DNA of 64,000 nt, taken from positions 276,593-340,592 of the forward strand of contig NZ_FNIB01000005.1 in assembly GCF_900103805.1 (NCBI RefSeq). The letters are read 5' to 3'. Position 1 is the stretch's first letter. Every line of letters starts with the position of its first letter. A program made the position numbers and the translations under genes. Of this stretch, positions 1 to 11,068 are shown piece by piece. The notes under the pieces are model-generated. The model made no database searches, was not told the origin of the DNA, and saw nothing but the letters and a program-made list of their open reading frames with translations. The DNA comes from Cryobacterium flavum. Its GTDB lineage: Bacteria; Actinomycetota; Actinomycetes; Actinomycetales; Microbacteriaceae.

Positions 1-69
1 GAAACAACAGCGCCCGAAACGAACGCGCGTGCAACGGACGCCGAGGCCTAAGCGAGCCGACCGACCTGC

Positions 70-966
70 CTACGGCCGCCGGAGCAGCGCTCCCTCGTGC
101 CGACAGGTCGCCGCTGCGGTCAGCATGGCGTCGGCCAGCAGCGACTGCCAGCTGGCGGCATCCTGCGGTACGCCGTCGTGAACGATCGTGCAAACGGATG
201 CTGCCAGCGTCGCATCCCCGGCACCCATCGTGTCGATGATCGGGCCATCGAGCATGGCGATGGGCACGCTGATCTGGCCTTTATCGGCGAAGGACACCGA
301 GGCGCCGAGGCGCCCGGCTGTTGCCAGCACCGTGTGTGCGCCGCTCGCAACGAGTCGCAGTCGCAGCTGCTCGAGCGTGCTGTCGTAGAGAAGGTCAGCG
401 TCTTCGTCGCCGACCTTCACGAGCAGGCTGCGCGCGGCGAGTGCCTCGAAGCTGCGCACGAATCGGGGGCCGTCGTGCAGCATGCCGGCCCGCGGATTGG
501 GGTCGATGAAGAGGCGTCGTTCCGGGTCACTCACGCAGGCCGCGAATGCCTCGGTCTGCGCGGTGTCGTCGAACGGAAAGCAGCTCACGACGACCAGCTC
601 GGCGCTCTCGAGGGCCGCGCGCTCCGCCGCACCGAACTCGATGCGGCGTGCCTTCGCTGCCGGGTTGAAGAAATAGCGCGGCTCGCCGTCGGTGCGGTCG
701 GACACGGCCCGCGACGACCCGAGCGGGCCGGTGGTTGCGATCAGCTGCACGCCGTATTTCTCGAGAAATTCGCGAATCACCGCGCCGTCAGCATCGTCGC
801 CGACCATCGCGATCAGGGTCGTCGGCAGGCCGAGCACCGCCAGTCCGACCGCGACGTTGAGGGCGGCTCCGCCGGCGAATTCCCGGCTCGCCTCCGAATC
901 ACGCAGCACGTCGATCAGAGCATCGCCGACGACAACGACGCGGGTTGGAGCGTTCTGTTCAGGCAT
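70..966 (-). CDS. PfkB-family carbohydrate kinase
   Basis: ATP-dependent sugar kinase of the ribokinase/PfkB superfamily, 298 residues from the ATG at 966, close to the usual family length. The N-terminal substrate-binding signature (GGAALNVAVGLAVLG, about residues 32-46) and the C-terminal anion-hole and catalytic-base motif DTMGAGDA (about 245-252) are intact. A TTG three codons upstream (975) is possible, but no Shine-Dalgarno supports either start strongly. A TAGAGT hexamer at 1014-1019 could be the -10 of a transcript with a roughly 40-nt leader. The sugar cannot be read from the sequence; a fructokinase-like role is a family-level guess. No sugar transporter adjoins it inside the window. 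Confidence 0.85.
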   Translation of the reverse strand: MPEQNAPTRVVVVGDALIDVLRDSEASREFAGGAALNVAVGLAVLGLPTTLIAMVGDDADGAVIREFLEKYGVQLIATTGPLGSSRAVSDRTDGEPRYFFNPAAKARRIEFGAAERAALESAELVVVSCFPFDDTAQTEAFAACVSDPERRLFIDPNPRAGMLHDGPRFVRSFEALAARSLLVKVGDEDADLLYDSTLEQLRLRLVASGAHTVLATAGRLGASVSFADKGQISVPIAMLDGPIIDTMGAGDATLAASVCTIVHDGVPQDAASWQSLLADAMLTAAATCRHEGALLRRP

Positions 967-1089
967 GGGGTCCAATCTCTGCGAAAGGCGCGAACGATGA
1001 GCTCGGTCGGTGCACTCTAGGCTAGGCCCAGCTCACGGCACGCGCGGCCCCGACCAAGCGGTGCCCGCACAGCAGGTATGGGCACAGCA

Positions 1090-1129
1090 ACGGCCGGCAG
1101 CAGGAGTCCAGTCTCCTGCTGCCGGCCGT
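1090..1129 (-). terminator. Perfect hairpin downstream of the small membrane gene
   Basis: A 17-bp perfect stem (arms 1090-1106 and 1113-1129) with a 6-nt loop lies just after the stop codon of the leftward small membrane gene and before the sugar kinase. There is no T-tract on the exit side, so it resembles the U-less hairpin terminators common in actinobacteria. Confidence 0.6.
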
Positions 1130-1145
1130 CAGCGGTTATGCCGGG

Positions 1146-1310
1146 TTAAACGCTCTTGCGCCCCGACATCGATCGCATGAGGAACATGATGACGGCAATG
1201 ACGGCGAGCACAATACCGACCCAGAGTAGAAACTGAAGCGACTCCACCAGGCCGCCAGTAATGAGCAGCACGACCGCAATAATGGCCACAATGATGAGCA
1301 GCGGATTCAT
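1146..1310 (-). CDS. Small two-helix membrane protein (54 aa)
   Basis: A 54-codon gene starting MNPLLIIVAI and ending MSGRKSV. Two hydrophobic stretches (about residues 4-21 and 25-45), separated by a short GGLVES turn, predict two membrane segments with a basic C-terminal tail (RSMSGRKSV). An AAAGG Shine-Dalgarno sits about 8 nt before the ATG, and a strong hairpin follows the stop. It resembles the many uncharacterised small actinobacterial membrane proteins; I do not recognise a family or function. It is divergent from the LysR gene. Confidence 0.7.
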   Translation of the reverse strand: MNPLLIIVAIIAVVLLITGGLVESLQFLLWVGIVLAVIAVIMFLMRSMSGRKSV

Positions 1311-1530
1311 GGTCCAACCTTTCATTCACGCGCGGGAAAATCCCGAGTGCCCAGATACTACCCCCCTCACGGGGCCGCAAGCAGATCCCGCGGGCGGCAT
1401 CCGCTTCGTGTCGCGTGGTCCCACCACGACCAAAAGCAGCCACCCGATTACTCTCGTCGTTACCATTGAGCAATCCGCACGCTCGGGGCTGGATGCTTTC
1501 GCTCCCGGCTGCCGCCCTGTCTGGAGCCCG

Positions 1531-2445
1531 ATGCGACACTTCACCCTCACCCAGTTGCGGTACTTCGCCGTCGTGGCCGAGCTGCAGAGCATGACCCAGG
1601 CCGCCGCCCGATTACTGGTGAGCCAGTCCGCCGTCTCTACGGCGATGGCGCAGCTGGAGCGCACCCTCGGCGCCCAACTGTTCCTGCGCAACCCGTCGAT
1701 GGGGCTCAGGCTCACCCCGACCGGGCGCAAGTTCGCGCTCGACCTGAAGGGGTTCCTCGACCACGCCGATTCCCTGTTTGAATCGGCCTACGGAACGGCC
1801 GAAACGCTCATCGGCGAGCTGACCGTCGGGGTGTTCTCACCGCTGGCTTCGTTTCGGCTGCCGGCCATTCTCAAGGCGTTCGAGGCCACCCATCCCGGCG
1901 TCGACGTGACTTTTCTGGAGGCCGACCTCGCCTCGCTGCAGACGGCGCTCCGCGAGGGGCGATGCGACCTCGCGTTGATGTACGGGCACGGACTCGGCGC
2001 CGGGTTTTCCAGCCAGGTGCTCGAACGTGTTCCTCCGCACGTTATTGTTCCCGCGGGCCACTGGGCCGCGAATATCCCCGGCCAGGAGGTTGCCCTGCGC
2101 GACCTTGCCGGAGAGCCGCTCATACTGCTCGACCTGCCGCACAGCCGGGAGTACTACGAGAGTCTGTTCGCCCTGGCCGGGGTGGCACCCAACGTGCGCC
2201 ACCGGTTCGCCGGCTATGAAACTGTGCGGTCGTTCGTGGCCCAGGGCCACGGCTATGCCCTGCTCAACCAGCGGGTCTACAACGACGTGCCGTATTCTGG
2301 CGGTCGGGTCGTCCCCCTGCGCCTGGTTGACGAATTTCCGCCGAGCGAGGTCATGCTCGTGCGGCTGAGCACCGCGCTGCCGACCCGCCGAGCGCTGGCC
2401 TTCGAAGATACCTGCCGACGCTTGTATGGGGCGGCGCACCCCTGA
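1531..2445 (+). CDS. LysR-family transcriptional regulator
   Basis: A 304-residue regulator with the LysR layout: N-terminal winged helix-turn-helix (RHFTLTQLRYFAVVAEL through about residue 60, including AAARLLVSQSAVSTAMAQLE) and a periplasmic-binding-protein-like effector domain (about 90-295). The ATG at 1531 places the HTH at the very N-terminus as in the family, with GGAG just upstream; an open frame continues leftward to 1261 but gives an atypical extension. It is followed on the same strand by a transporter, an amidohydrolase and an amidase, so it probably controls their use. The effector is unknown; amides or N-carbamoyl compounds are inferred from the neighbours only. Confidence 0.9.
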   Translation: MRHFTLTQLRYFAVVAELQSMTQAAARLLVSQSAVSTAMAQLERTLGAQLFLRNPSMGLRLTPTGRKFALDLKGFLDHADSLFESAYGTAETLIGELTVGVFSPLASFRLPAILKAFEATHPGVDVTFLEADLASLQTALREGRCDLALMYGHGLGAGFSSQVLERVPPHVIVPAGHWAANIPGQEVALRDLAGEPLILLDLPHSREYYESLFALAGVAPNVRHRFAGYETVRSFVAQGHGYALLNQRVYNDVPYSGGRVVPLRLVDEFPPSEVMLVRLSTALPTRRALAFEDTCRRLYGAAHP

Positions 2446-2724
2446 CCCATCACCAAAATCGATGCGCTCGGCCATGAGAATCAATTGGACACGGGTGTTT
2501 CGCAGCGCGCAAGCTTGACCAGAATCGGCCGCGCACTCCCGGCAGCGCTCGTCTTTGACCGGGATCCCGGCTGCAGTGATCAAGGAGGATCAGTGTTCGA
2601 GCAGATAATTCACGTGTCGTCCCGGTTACAGACCAACGGATGCGCCGCAATATGACCGACACACGGCTCGCCAAGAGTTCACCGGCCAGAAACGCAGCGG
2701 CGAGCGCCGGAATCATCGCGATCG

Positions 2725-2730
2725 TACGGT
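2725..2730 (+). promoter_or_regulatory. Leaderless -10 hexamer TACGGT for the MHS transporter
   Basis: TACGGT lies 7 nt before a GTG codon at 2738, the spacing seen at many genes of this window. It favours GTG 2738 over the in-frame GTG at 2729. Confidence 0.5.
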
Positions 2731-2737
2731 GGGTGTC

Positions 2738-4069
2738 GTGACCACGACCGCAGCCACCGCCCCGATCAGTCCGCCAGCCGAGACCGCTCCCCCGAAGAAG
2801 TTGACCGGCCTGCAGAAACGCGTCCTACTCGGCGGCAGCATCGGCCAATTCATCGAGTTCTACGACTTCACCCTGTACGGATTGACGGCCGTGATCTTCT
2901 CCCAGCTGTTCTTTCCGAGCACGAACCCGATCCTCGCCCTGCTGGCCACCTTCGCCACCTTCGGTGTCGCGTTTGTCGTGCGCCCGCTCGGCGGCTTGTT
3001 CTTCGGCTCCCTCGGCGACAAGATCGGGCGGCGCAAGGTGCTCGCCATCACCCTGCTCGCCATCGGCACCGCGACCGCCTGCATGGGGTTGCTCCCCACT
3101 TTTCACCAGATCGGCTTCTGGGCCCCCGCGCTTCTGCTGCTCCTGCGCCTCGTGCAGGGTTTCTCGGCCGGCGGCGAATCGGTCGGCGCCCCCTCCTTCG
3201 TGTTCGAACACGCCCCGATCGGCCGCCGCGGTCTCTGGCTGAACATCACCATCGCGGCGACCGCGCTGCCGTCGGTGTTCGCCGGCACGATGATCCTCAT
3301 CCTCAGCCAGAGCATGTCCGACGACTCGTTCACCGCCTGGGGTTGGCGCCTGCCGTTCCTGATCGCCCTGCCCCTGGCCCTGTTCGGCGTCTGGATTCGC
3401 AGCAAGACCAGCGAGAGCAAGTCGTTCACCGACGCCCAGGCAACAAAGACCAAGGAGTTCAGCCCGGTCAAGGAGACCTTCCGAGAGAACAAGTTGCGCA
3501 TGGTGCAGGTCATCTTCGTAATGGGCCTGACCGCGATGGGTTTCTACTTTCTCTCGGCCTACTTCGTGGCATACGTACAGACCACCGGAAACCTCAGCCG
3601 CGAACAGTCCCTGCTGGCCAACGCGGCCGCCCTCGCCCTGTACGCCGTGCTGCTGCCAATCGGCGGGCGCATTGGCGACAAGGTCGGGCGTAAGCCGATG
3701 CTCATCGCCGGGTCGGCCGCGATCGCGGTGCTGGCCATCCCGAGCTTCATGCTCGTCACGAGCGGCAGCCTGCCGCTCGCTCTGCTCGGCCAGATGCTGT
3801 TCGTGATCCCCCTGTGCATCTACGGCGGCGGCTGCTACACCTTCTTCGTCGAGATCTTCACGACCAGAACCCGCTTCACGAGCGCTGCCGTGAGCTACAA
3901 CCTCGGCTACGCCATCTTCGGCGGCACCGCGCCGCTCGTCGGCACCGCCCTCGTCGCCAGCTCGGGCGTTTCGTTCGCCCCGGGCTTCTACATGGCCGGC
4001 GCGGCCGCGATCGTGCTCCTGCTTGTGACCCTCACCAAGGTGCCCGAGACGCGGGGGCGTCTGGGCTGA
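2738..4069 (+). CDS. MFS transporter, metabolite:H+ symporter type
   Basis: A 443-residue major-facilitator protein with about 12 membrane helices. The MHS/ProP-ShiA-KgtP subgroup is indicated by FIEFYDFTLYG in helix 1 and by the loop 2-3 motif GSLGDKIGRRKVL, repeated in the second half as GGRIGDKVGRKPML. These carriers import organic acids, betaines or similar compounds with protons. The start is taken as GTG 2738 because of a -10 hexamer 7 nt upstream. It stands 50 bp ahead of an amidohydrolase gene and probably imports the substrate of that enzyme and of the amidase; the compound itself is not identifiable. Confidence 0.85.
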   Translation: MTTTAATAPISPPAETAPPKKLTGLQKRVLLGGSIGQFIEFYDFTLYGLTAVIFSQLFFPSTNPILALLATFATFGVAFVVRPLGGLFFGSLGDKIGRRKVLAITLLAIGTATACMGLLPTFHQIGFWAPALLLLLRLVQGFSAGGESVGAPSFVFEHAPIGRRGLWLNITIAATALPSVFAGTMILILSQSMSDDSFTAWGWRLPFLIALPLALFGVWIRSKTSESKSFTDAQATKTKEFSPVKETFRENKLRMVQVIFVMGLTAMGFYFLSAYFVAYVQTTGNLSREQSLLANAAALALYAVLLPIGGRIGDKVGRKPMLIAGSAAIAVLAIPSFMLVTSGSLPLALLGQMLFVIPLCIYGGGCYTFFVEIFTTRTRFTSAAVSYNLGYAIFGGTAPLVGTALVASSGVSFAPGFYMAGAAAIVLLLVTLTKVPETRGRLG

Positions 4070-4119
4070 GCGTTTGCAGCATCCGTTCACGCATTACTCG
4101 CCCAATAAAAGGAGTCCAT

Positions 4120-5409
4120 ATGTCATCTGCTGACTTTCTCACCGACTTTCACCACGTTGCCACCATCGGGGCCACGCCCCGCAACGGCGTCGACCGTCAG
4201 GCGGCCACCGCCGAAGACGCGCAGAGCCGCGCCTGGTTCGCGAATTGGGTGACCGACGCCGGCTACACCCTGCGCGTCGACGGTATCGGCAACATGTTCG
4301 GGCTGATCGAGTGGACGCCAGGCGCCCCCTACGTGCTCGTCGGTTCACACCTCGACAGCCAGCCGCTCGGCGGGCGCTTCGATGGCGCTTACGGCGTGCT
4401 CGCCGCATTGCACGCGGCCCGCAACGTCGACGAGCTGGTGCAGGCGAGCGGTACCGTGCCGCCGTTCAACCTCGCCGTCGTGAACTGGTTCAACGAAGAG
4501 GGCGGCCGTTTCGCTCCGAGCGTCATGGGCAGCAGCGTCTTTGTCGGCCTGTTCGATCAGGAGCAGATGCTGGACGTGACCGACCTGGCCGGCGTGACCG
4601 CCCGCGCCGCCCTGGCCGAAATCGGCTATCTCGGCACCGACCCGCGCCCGGTCACGGTGAGCTACGCCGAGATCCACATCGAGCAGGGTCGCATCCTCGA
4701 GCGCGAGCAGATCGCGATCGGCGTCGTCGACCGCAGCTGGTACACCCAGAAACTCGACATCGAGGTGCTCGGAGAGCAGTCCCACACCGGGGCGACCGCC
4801 ATGGCCGACCGGCACGACGCCCTCGTGGCCGCCGCCAAGATCATTCTCATGGTGCGCGAGGTCACCAGCGACTTCGCCGACGAGGCCATCGTGTCGTCCG
4901 TCGGGCAGCTAACCCTCGAACCCAACTCCCCCATCGTGGTCGCCCGCCGGGTACGCCTGGTCGCCGACCTGCGGAGCGGCGACCCACAGATCGTGCAGGC
5001 GGCCCGCGCCACCCTGCTCGAGAAGATCGCGGCGCTCGCGATCGAGCACGAGATCAAGATCAACGTGACCGACTTCGATGTTCGTCCGATCAGGTATTTT
5101 CCTGAAGGAGGCCTCCAGCTGGCCGAAGCGGCCGCCGCGCGCGCCGGGCTGTCCACCCGCCGAATCCAGACCATGGCCGGCCACGACTCGGTCGCGATGA
5201 ACACCATTGTGCCCTCGATCATGCTGTTCATTCCGAGCGTCGACGGTGTCTCGCACTGCGAACGCGAATTCACCACGGATGCCGACATGGTCGCCGGGCT
5301 CGCGCTGCTCACCGAGGTGACCACGGCTCTGGTCAGCGGGGCGCTGGTCGACGGGGCTTTGGTCGATCCGGCCGAGGCTCCCGCACTGGCCTCTACGGCC
5401 CGGGCGTAG
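4120..5409 (+). CDS. M20-family amidohydrolase (N-carbamoyl-amino-acid / allantoate hydrolase type)
   Basis: A 429-residue zinc hydrolase of the hydantoinase/carbamoylase branch of M20. The metal and catalytic motifs are present: GSHLDSQPLGGRFDG (H77, D79, D88), NEEGGRF (E126-E127), IHIEQG (H186), GHDS (354-357) and a C-terminal SHCERE (H379). The family removes carbamoyl or ureido groups from N-carbamoyl amino acids, allantoate or ureidopropionate, and exact specificity cannot be read. The ATG at 4120 is supported by an AAAAGGAG Shine-Dalgarno. It lies between the MHS transporter and the amidase and probably forms an operon with them. Confidence 0.88.
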   Translation: MSSADFLTDFHHVATIGATPRNGVDRQAATAEDAQSRAWFANWVTDAGYTLRVDGIGNMFGLIEWTPGAPYVLVGSHLDSQPLGGRFDGAYGVLAALHAARNVDELVQASGTVPPFNLAVVNWFNEEGGRFAPSVMGSSVFVGLFDQEQMLDVTDLAGVTARAALAEIGYLGTDPRPVTVSYAEIHIEQGRILEREQIAIGVVDRSWYTQKLDIEVLGEQSHTGATAMADRHDALVAAAKIILMVREVTSDFADEAIVSSVGQLTLEPNSPIVVARRVRLVADLRSGDPQIVQAARATLLEKIAALAIEHEIKINVTDFDVRPIRYFPEGGLQLAEAAAARAGLSTRRIQTMAGHDSVAMNTIVPSIMLFIPSVDGVSHCEREFTTDADMVAGLALLTEVTTALVSGALVDGALVDPAEAPALASTARA

Positions 5410-5420
5410 TCGGGCCGGGC

Positions 5421-6893
5421 GTGATCAGCCGCACCGAACCCGCTCCCACCGAGTCGAGCGCTACCACCACCAGCATGACCGACCTGGCCTATCTGGGCGC
5501 AACCGAGGCGCTCGGCCTGTTCCGGTCGCGCGACTTGTCACCGGTGGAGCTGCTCGAGGCCGTGCTGCAGCGTATCGACGCGGTCAACCCGCGCGTCAAC
5601 GCGCTCACCGAACAGCTGACCGATGAGGCCCGAATCGCGGCCCGCGACGCCGAGCGGCAGTACCGGTCCGGCGGTCAGCTCGCCCCGCTGCTCGGGCTGC
5701 CGGTCGCGGCGAAGGAGAAGCATTCCCTCGCCGGGCACGTGCTGAGCAACGGGCTCGTCGCCCAGCGTGACGTGGTTGCGAGCGCGGATCATCCGGTGAT
5801 CAGCCGCATACGCTCGGCCGGCGGCATCGTGCATGCGCGCACCACGACGCCTGAATTCTGCTGCGCCACGGTGACGCACTCCCCGCTCTGGGGGGTCACG
5901 CGCAATCCGTTCAACCACGAGCTCTCTCCCGGCGGCTCCTCGGGCGGATCCGGCGTCGCCCTTGCGGCGGGGTTTGCGCCGCTCGCCACCGCCTCGGACA
6001 TCGCCGGATCGACCCGGCTGCCAGCGGCCTTCACCGGCACCGTCGGGTTCAAAGCACCCTACGGTCGCATTCCGGGCGTCGCGCCGCTGTCGGCCGACCA
6101 CTATCGCGGCGACGGGCCGATGGCCCGCACGGTAGCGGATGCCGCCCTGCTCGCCAACGTGATGGCCGGCCAGCACCCAGGTGACCATGCCTCGCTCGCC
6201 GCCGCTGCGCCGCTGCCGAGGATGTGGCCCGCGGTCGCGGGCCTGCGCATCGCCCTATGCATTCGCCTCGGCGACTACCTGGTCGATCCCGACGTAGAGG
6301 CCAACACCCGCGCCGTGGCTGCGGCCTTGCAGAGCGCCGGCGCGATCGTCGACGAGGTCGAACTGCCCTGGACCACGGCCGAAATTCACCGAGTGTCCTT
6401 CACCCACTTCGGCCATATTCTGGGCCCAGCGATGGAGGACGAGACCCGTGGCGCCGAGAGAGCCCTCGCCGCCTACACGGTGCAGTTCATGACGGATGCC
6501 CGGGCTGCGGCCGCCGATACCCGCTTTCTTGACGGTCTCTCCGCTGAAACCCGCATGCAGGGCGAACTAGCCGCGGCGATGACCGGGTTCGACGCCCTGA
6601 TCTGCCCGACCTCGGCCGTCGCCGCGCTCACGGCCGAGGGTCATTATCTTGACGGCATCACGGCCGGCGGCGAGCGCCTTGAACACTACTGGCAGGGCCA
6701 CATGACGGTGCCGTTCAATATCGCGAACCGGTGCCCGGTGCTCGCGGTGCCGAGCGGCCTGGCCGACTGCGGCATCCCCACCGGGGTGCAGATCGTCGGG
6801 CATCCGTTTGATGACGGCACGGTCTTTCGCGTCGGCGCCGCCGTCGAACAGGTGCGCCCGTGGGCGCATCGCTACGCACTCATCGGCGGCTGA
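5421..6893 (+). CDS. Amidase (amidase signature family)
   Basis: A 490-residue amidase-signature hydrolase from GTG 5421; an ATG at 5475 would give 472 residues and is nearly as plausible. The Ser-cisSer-Lys triad is visible: K98 in AAKEK, the glycine-serine stretch GGSSGGS (171-177) and the nucleophile in DIAGSTR (S197). The C-terminal FNIANRCPVLAVPSG is typical of the family. It hydrolyses a carboxylic amide, and with the M20 hydrolase 12 bp upstream and the transporter it suggests stepwise release of ammonia or an amine from an imported compound. The next gene is convergent, with a long inverted repeat between them. Confidence 0.87.
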   Translation: MISRTEPAPTESSATTTSMTDLAYLGATEALGLFRSRDLSPVELLEAVLQRIDAVNPRVNALTEQLTDEARIAARDAERQYRSGGQLAPLLGLPVAAKEKHSLAGHVLSNGLVAQRDVVASADHPVISRIRSAGGIVHARTTTPEFCCATVTHSPLWGVTRNPFNHELSPGGSSGGSGVALAAGFAPLATASDIAGSTRLPAAFTGTVGFKAPYGRIPGVAPLSADHYRGDGPMARTVADAALLANVMAGQHPGDHASLAAAAPLPRMWPAVAGLRIALCIRLGDYLVDPDVEANTRAVAAALQSAGAIVDEVELPWTTAEIHRVSFTHFGHILGPAMEDETRGAERALAAYTVQFMTDARAAAADTRFLDGLSAETRMQGELAAAMTGFDALICPTSAVAALTAEGHYLDGITAGGERLEHYWQGHMTVPFNIANRCPVLAVPSGLADCGIPTGVQIVGHPFDDGTVFRVGAAVEQVRPWAHRYALIGG

Positions 6894-6900
6894 TGCTCGT

Positions 6901-6960
6901 GGCACGTGTTTGAGAAGACGGCCCCGGTTCAAACCAGTGCCACGTTCTCAAACACGTGCC
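6901..6960. terminator. Long inverted repeat between convergent genes
   Basis: Perfect 16-bp arms (6901-6916 and 6945-6960, GGCACGTGTTTGAGAA and its complement) flank a 28-nt loop in the 83-bp gap between the amidase and the moeB/thiF gene. It is probably a bidirectional terminator; there is no clean T-run. Confidence 0.5.
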
Positions 6961-6976
6961 GCGAGGCCCGGCTCGC

Positions 6977-9142
<2,166 letters not shown>

Positions 9143-9146
<4 letters not shown>

Positions 9147-10357
9147 GAGTGGCCTCCTTTCAGTGAAACGGATGCGGGAGCGCGGCTCGAAAATCGGTCC
9201 GGTCGAAAGGCCCGCCACCGATCGTCGGCAATTCCCTCGATGAGCTGGAGACAGTGCTCGGCGGCGACCGGGGTGAGCAGTACGCCGTGGCGGAAGAATC
9301 CGGTGGCGACAATGAGGCCGGAAATGTCACCGTCAGCGCCCCCGACGCGACCGAGGAGCGGCGCGTTGTCGGGGGTTCCGGGCCTGGCGCGGGCGGTCGT
9401 TTCGATCAGTTCGAGTTCACTGACCGCGGGCAGCAGCACCTGGGCGTCTCGCAGCAGCTGATAGACGCCGCCGGCTGACACCACGCCCGAGCCGTCTTCG
9501 CGCTGGGTGGCTCCGATCACGAGCGTTCCGTCGGTGCGCGGAACCAGATACACCGGCACACCGTGCACCAGTCCGCGAACGGTGCAGGTGAGCAGGGGTT
9601 GCAGGTGCTCGGGCACCCGCAGCCGAAGGATGTCCCCGTAGACCGGGCGAAGCGGCAGGTTGAGGTGTTCGGGCAGCCCGCCCAGTGCTGCGGCTCCGAG
9701 CCCGTTGGCCACGACCACCTCAGTGGCTGTGACCGTTGAGCCGTCGAAAAGGGCGACGCCGGTGACGCGGGAGGAGGCATCCGCTGAATTCTCGTGCAGC
9801 AACCCGCTGGCCTGCACGCGTATGACGGCGTCCTGGCCGTGGCGCGCGAGCTCCAACTGGATGCACTCGGTGAGCCGGCGCGGGTCGACCTGATGGTCTT
9901 GCTCCACCACAAAGGCGCCAGAAATCTGGGGGCTGAGCAACGGTTCGAGCACCCGCGCTGCGCGAACGGTGATGGCCTCGACGCCCAGTCCGTTGACTAC
10001 CTGCACGCCGCGCAGGTCGGCGAGCGCCTGCCGGTCGGCCGCGTCTGCGCCCACATTCAGGGTTCTCGTACGCTGGTAACCGGTCAGGTAGCTGTCGGGC
10101 GCGAGCGAGTCGATGAAGCCGGGATACAGGTTCGAGGAGGCAAGCATGAGCTCGAGCAACGCCTCCTCCTGGTAGTGCAGTTCGCTGACCGCGGCGAGCA
10201 TTCCGGCCGCAGCAAAAGTGGCACCACCGGCCGGATCCGGGTCAATGACGGCCACCGTGCGGCCGGACTGCGCTACAGCCCAGGCGATGCCGAGCCCGAT
10301 CACGCCGCCGCCGATGACGGCTACGTCGACCGTACGCTGTGCGCGCCGCTCACTCAT
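9143..10357 (-). CDS. thiO: Glycine oxidase ThiO
   Basis: A 404-residue FAD-dependent D-amino-acid-oxidase-family enzyme that oxidises glycine to the dehydroglycine needed by ThiG. The N-terminal Rossmann dinucleotide motif is [16 protein letters not shown] (about 9-24), followed by [12 protein letters not shown]; the C-terminal LLGRVGG and [13 protein letters not shown] fit the family. The ATG at 10357 directly precedes the FAD motif. The frame stays open upstream to 10528 but overlaps thiE there. It is the first gene of the thiO-thiS-thiG-moeB/thiF operon and is divergent from thiE with only 43 bp between the start codons. No TPP riboswitch fits in that gap. Confidence 0.9.
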
Positions 10358-10387
10358 GGTCTGCACCGAGGCCGGGCTGAAGCCCTT

Positions 10388-10393
10388 TAGGGT
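10388..10393 (+). promoter_or_regulatory. Leaderless -10 hexamer TAGGGT for thiE
   Basis: TAGGGT ends 7 nt before the thiE ATG, so transcription would begin at or next to the start codon. This leaves no room for a 5' UTR or riboswitch. Confidence 0.55.
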
Positions 10394-10400
10394 TGGTCGC

Positions 10401-11045
10401 ATGGACCCGATCACCGCCCGGCTGTATCTCTGCACCGATGCCCGTACGGAGCGCGGCGATTTCGCCGACTTCGTGACGGCCGCGTTCGCCGGCGGGGTCG
10501 ACATCATCCAACTGCGGGACAAGACCATCGATGCCGCCGAGGAGCTCGACTATCTCGCGATTCTGCGTTCGGTCGCCGACCGGCACGCCCGGCTCTGGGC
10601 GGTCAACGACCGCGCGGATATCGCCGTTCTCGCTGGAGCGCCGGTTTTTCATGTCGGCCAGACGGACCTGCCGCTGCCCGCCGCCCGTACGCTGCTCGGC
10701 GACGCGGCCCGCATCGGCTTGTCGACCCATACCACCGGACAAGTGGATGCCGCTCTCGTCGCTGACAGTCTGGATTATTTTTGCGTCGGCCCGGTCTGGG
10801 CCACGCCCACCAAACCCGGTCGGGCAGCGGTCGGAACCGGTCTGCTGCGCTATGCGGCCGAGCAGAGCGCATCCGCTGGCAGCCTTCGCCCGTGGTTTGC
10901 GATCGGCGGGATCGACCTCGGTACCATCGACCAGGTGGTCGAAGCCGGCGCCACCCGGGTGGTCGTGGTGCGCGCGATCACCGACGCCGATGACCCGACG
11001 GATGCCGCCGAGCGGCTTCTCGCCAGCCTCCCGCCGCTCGGCTAG
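10401..11045 (+). CDS. thiE: Thiamine-phosphate synthase ThiE
   Basis: A 214-residue TIM barrel that joins HMP pyrophosphate with thiazole phosphate. The N-terminal LYLCTDAR, the pyrophosphate-binding IIQLRDK, the [12 protein letters not shown] block and the C-terminal FAIGGIDLG are all family hallmarks. The ATG at 10401 is chosen over an upstream extension to 10218 because a TAGGGT hexamer sits 7 nt upstream and the family starts here. It is divergent from thiO and convergent with thiD, 23 bp away, so it is transcribed on its own. Confidence 0.93.
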   Translation: MDPITARLYLCTDARTERGDFADFVTAAFAGGVDIIQLRDKTIDAAEELDYLAILRSVADRHARLWAVNDRADIAVLAGAPVFHVGQTDLPLPAARTLLGDAARIGLSTHTTGQVDAALVADSLDYFCVGPVWATPTKPGRAAVGTGLLRYAAEQSASAGSLRPWFAIGGIDLGTIDQVVEAGATRVVVVRAITDADDPTDAAERLLASLPPLG

Positions 11046-11068
11046 TCGCGCCCACGTCGTCGCCCCGT

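Noticed and set aside
97..1020. A 307-codon plus-strand frame over the sugar kinase
   Set aside because: It runs opposite a complete PfkB protein, lacks a ribosome site and has no recognisable motif.
2825..4090. A 421-codon open frame on the minus strand opposite the MHS transporter
   Set aside because: Its composition is a mirror of the real gene (Glu/Gly/Arg/Gln-rich low complexity), and the plus strand encodes a clear transporter; such long shadow frames are normal at this GC content.
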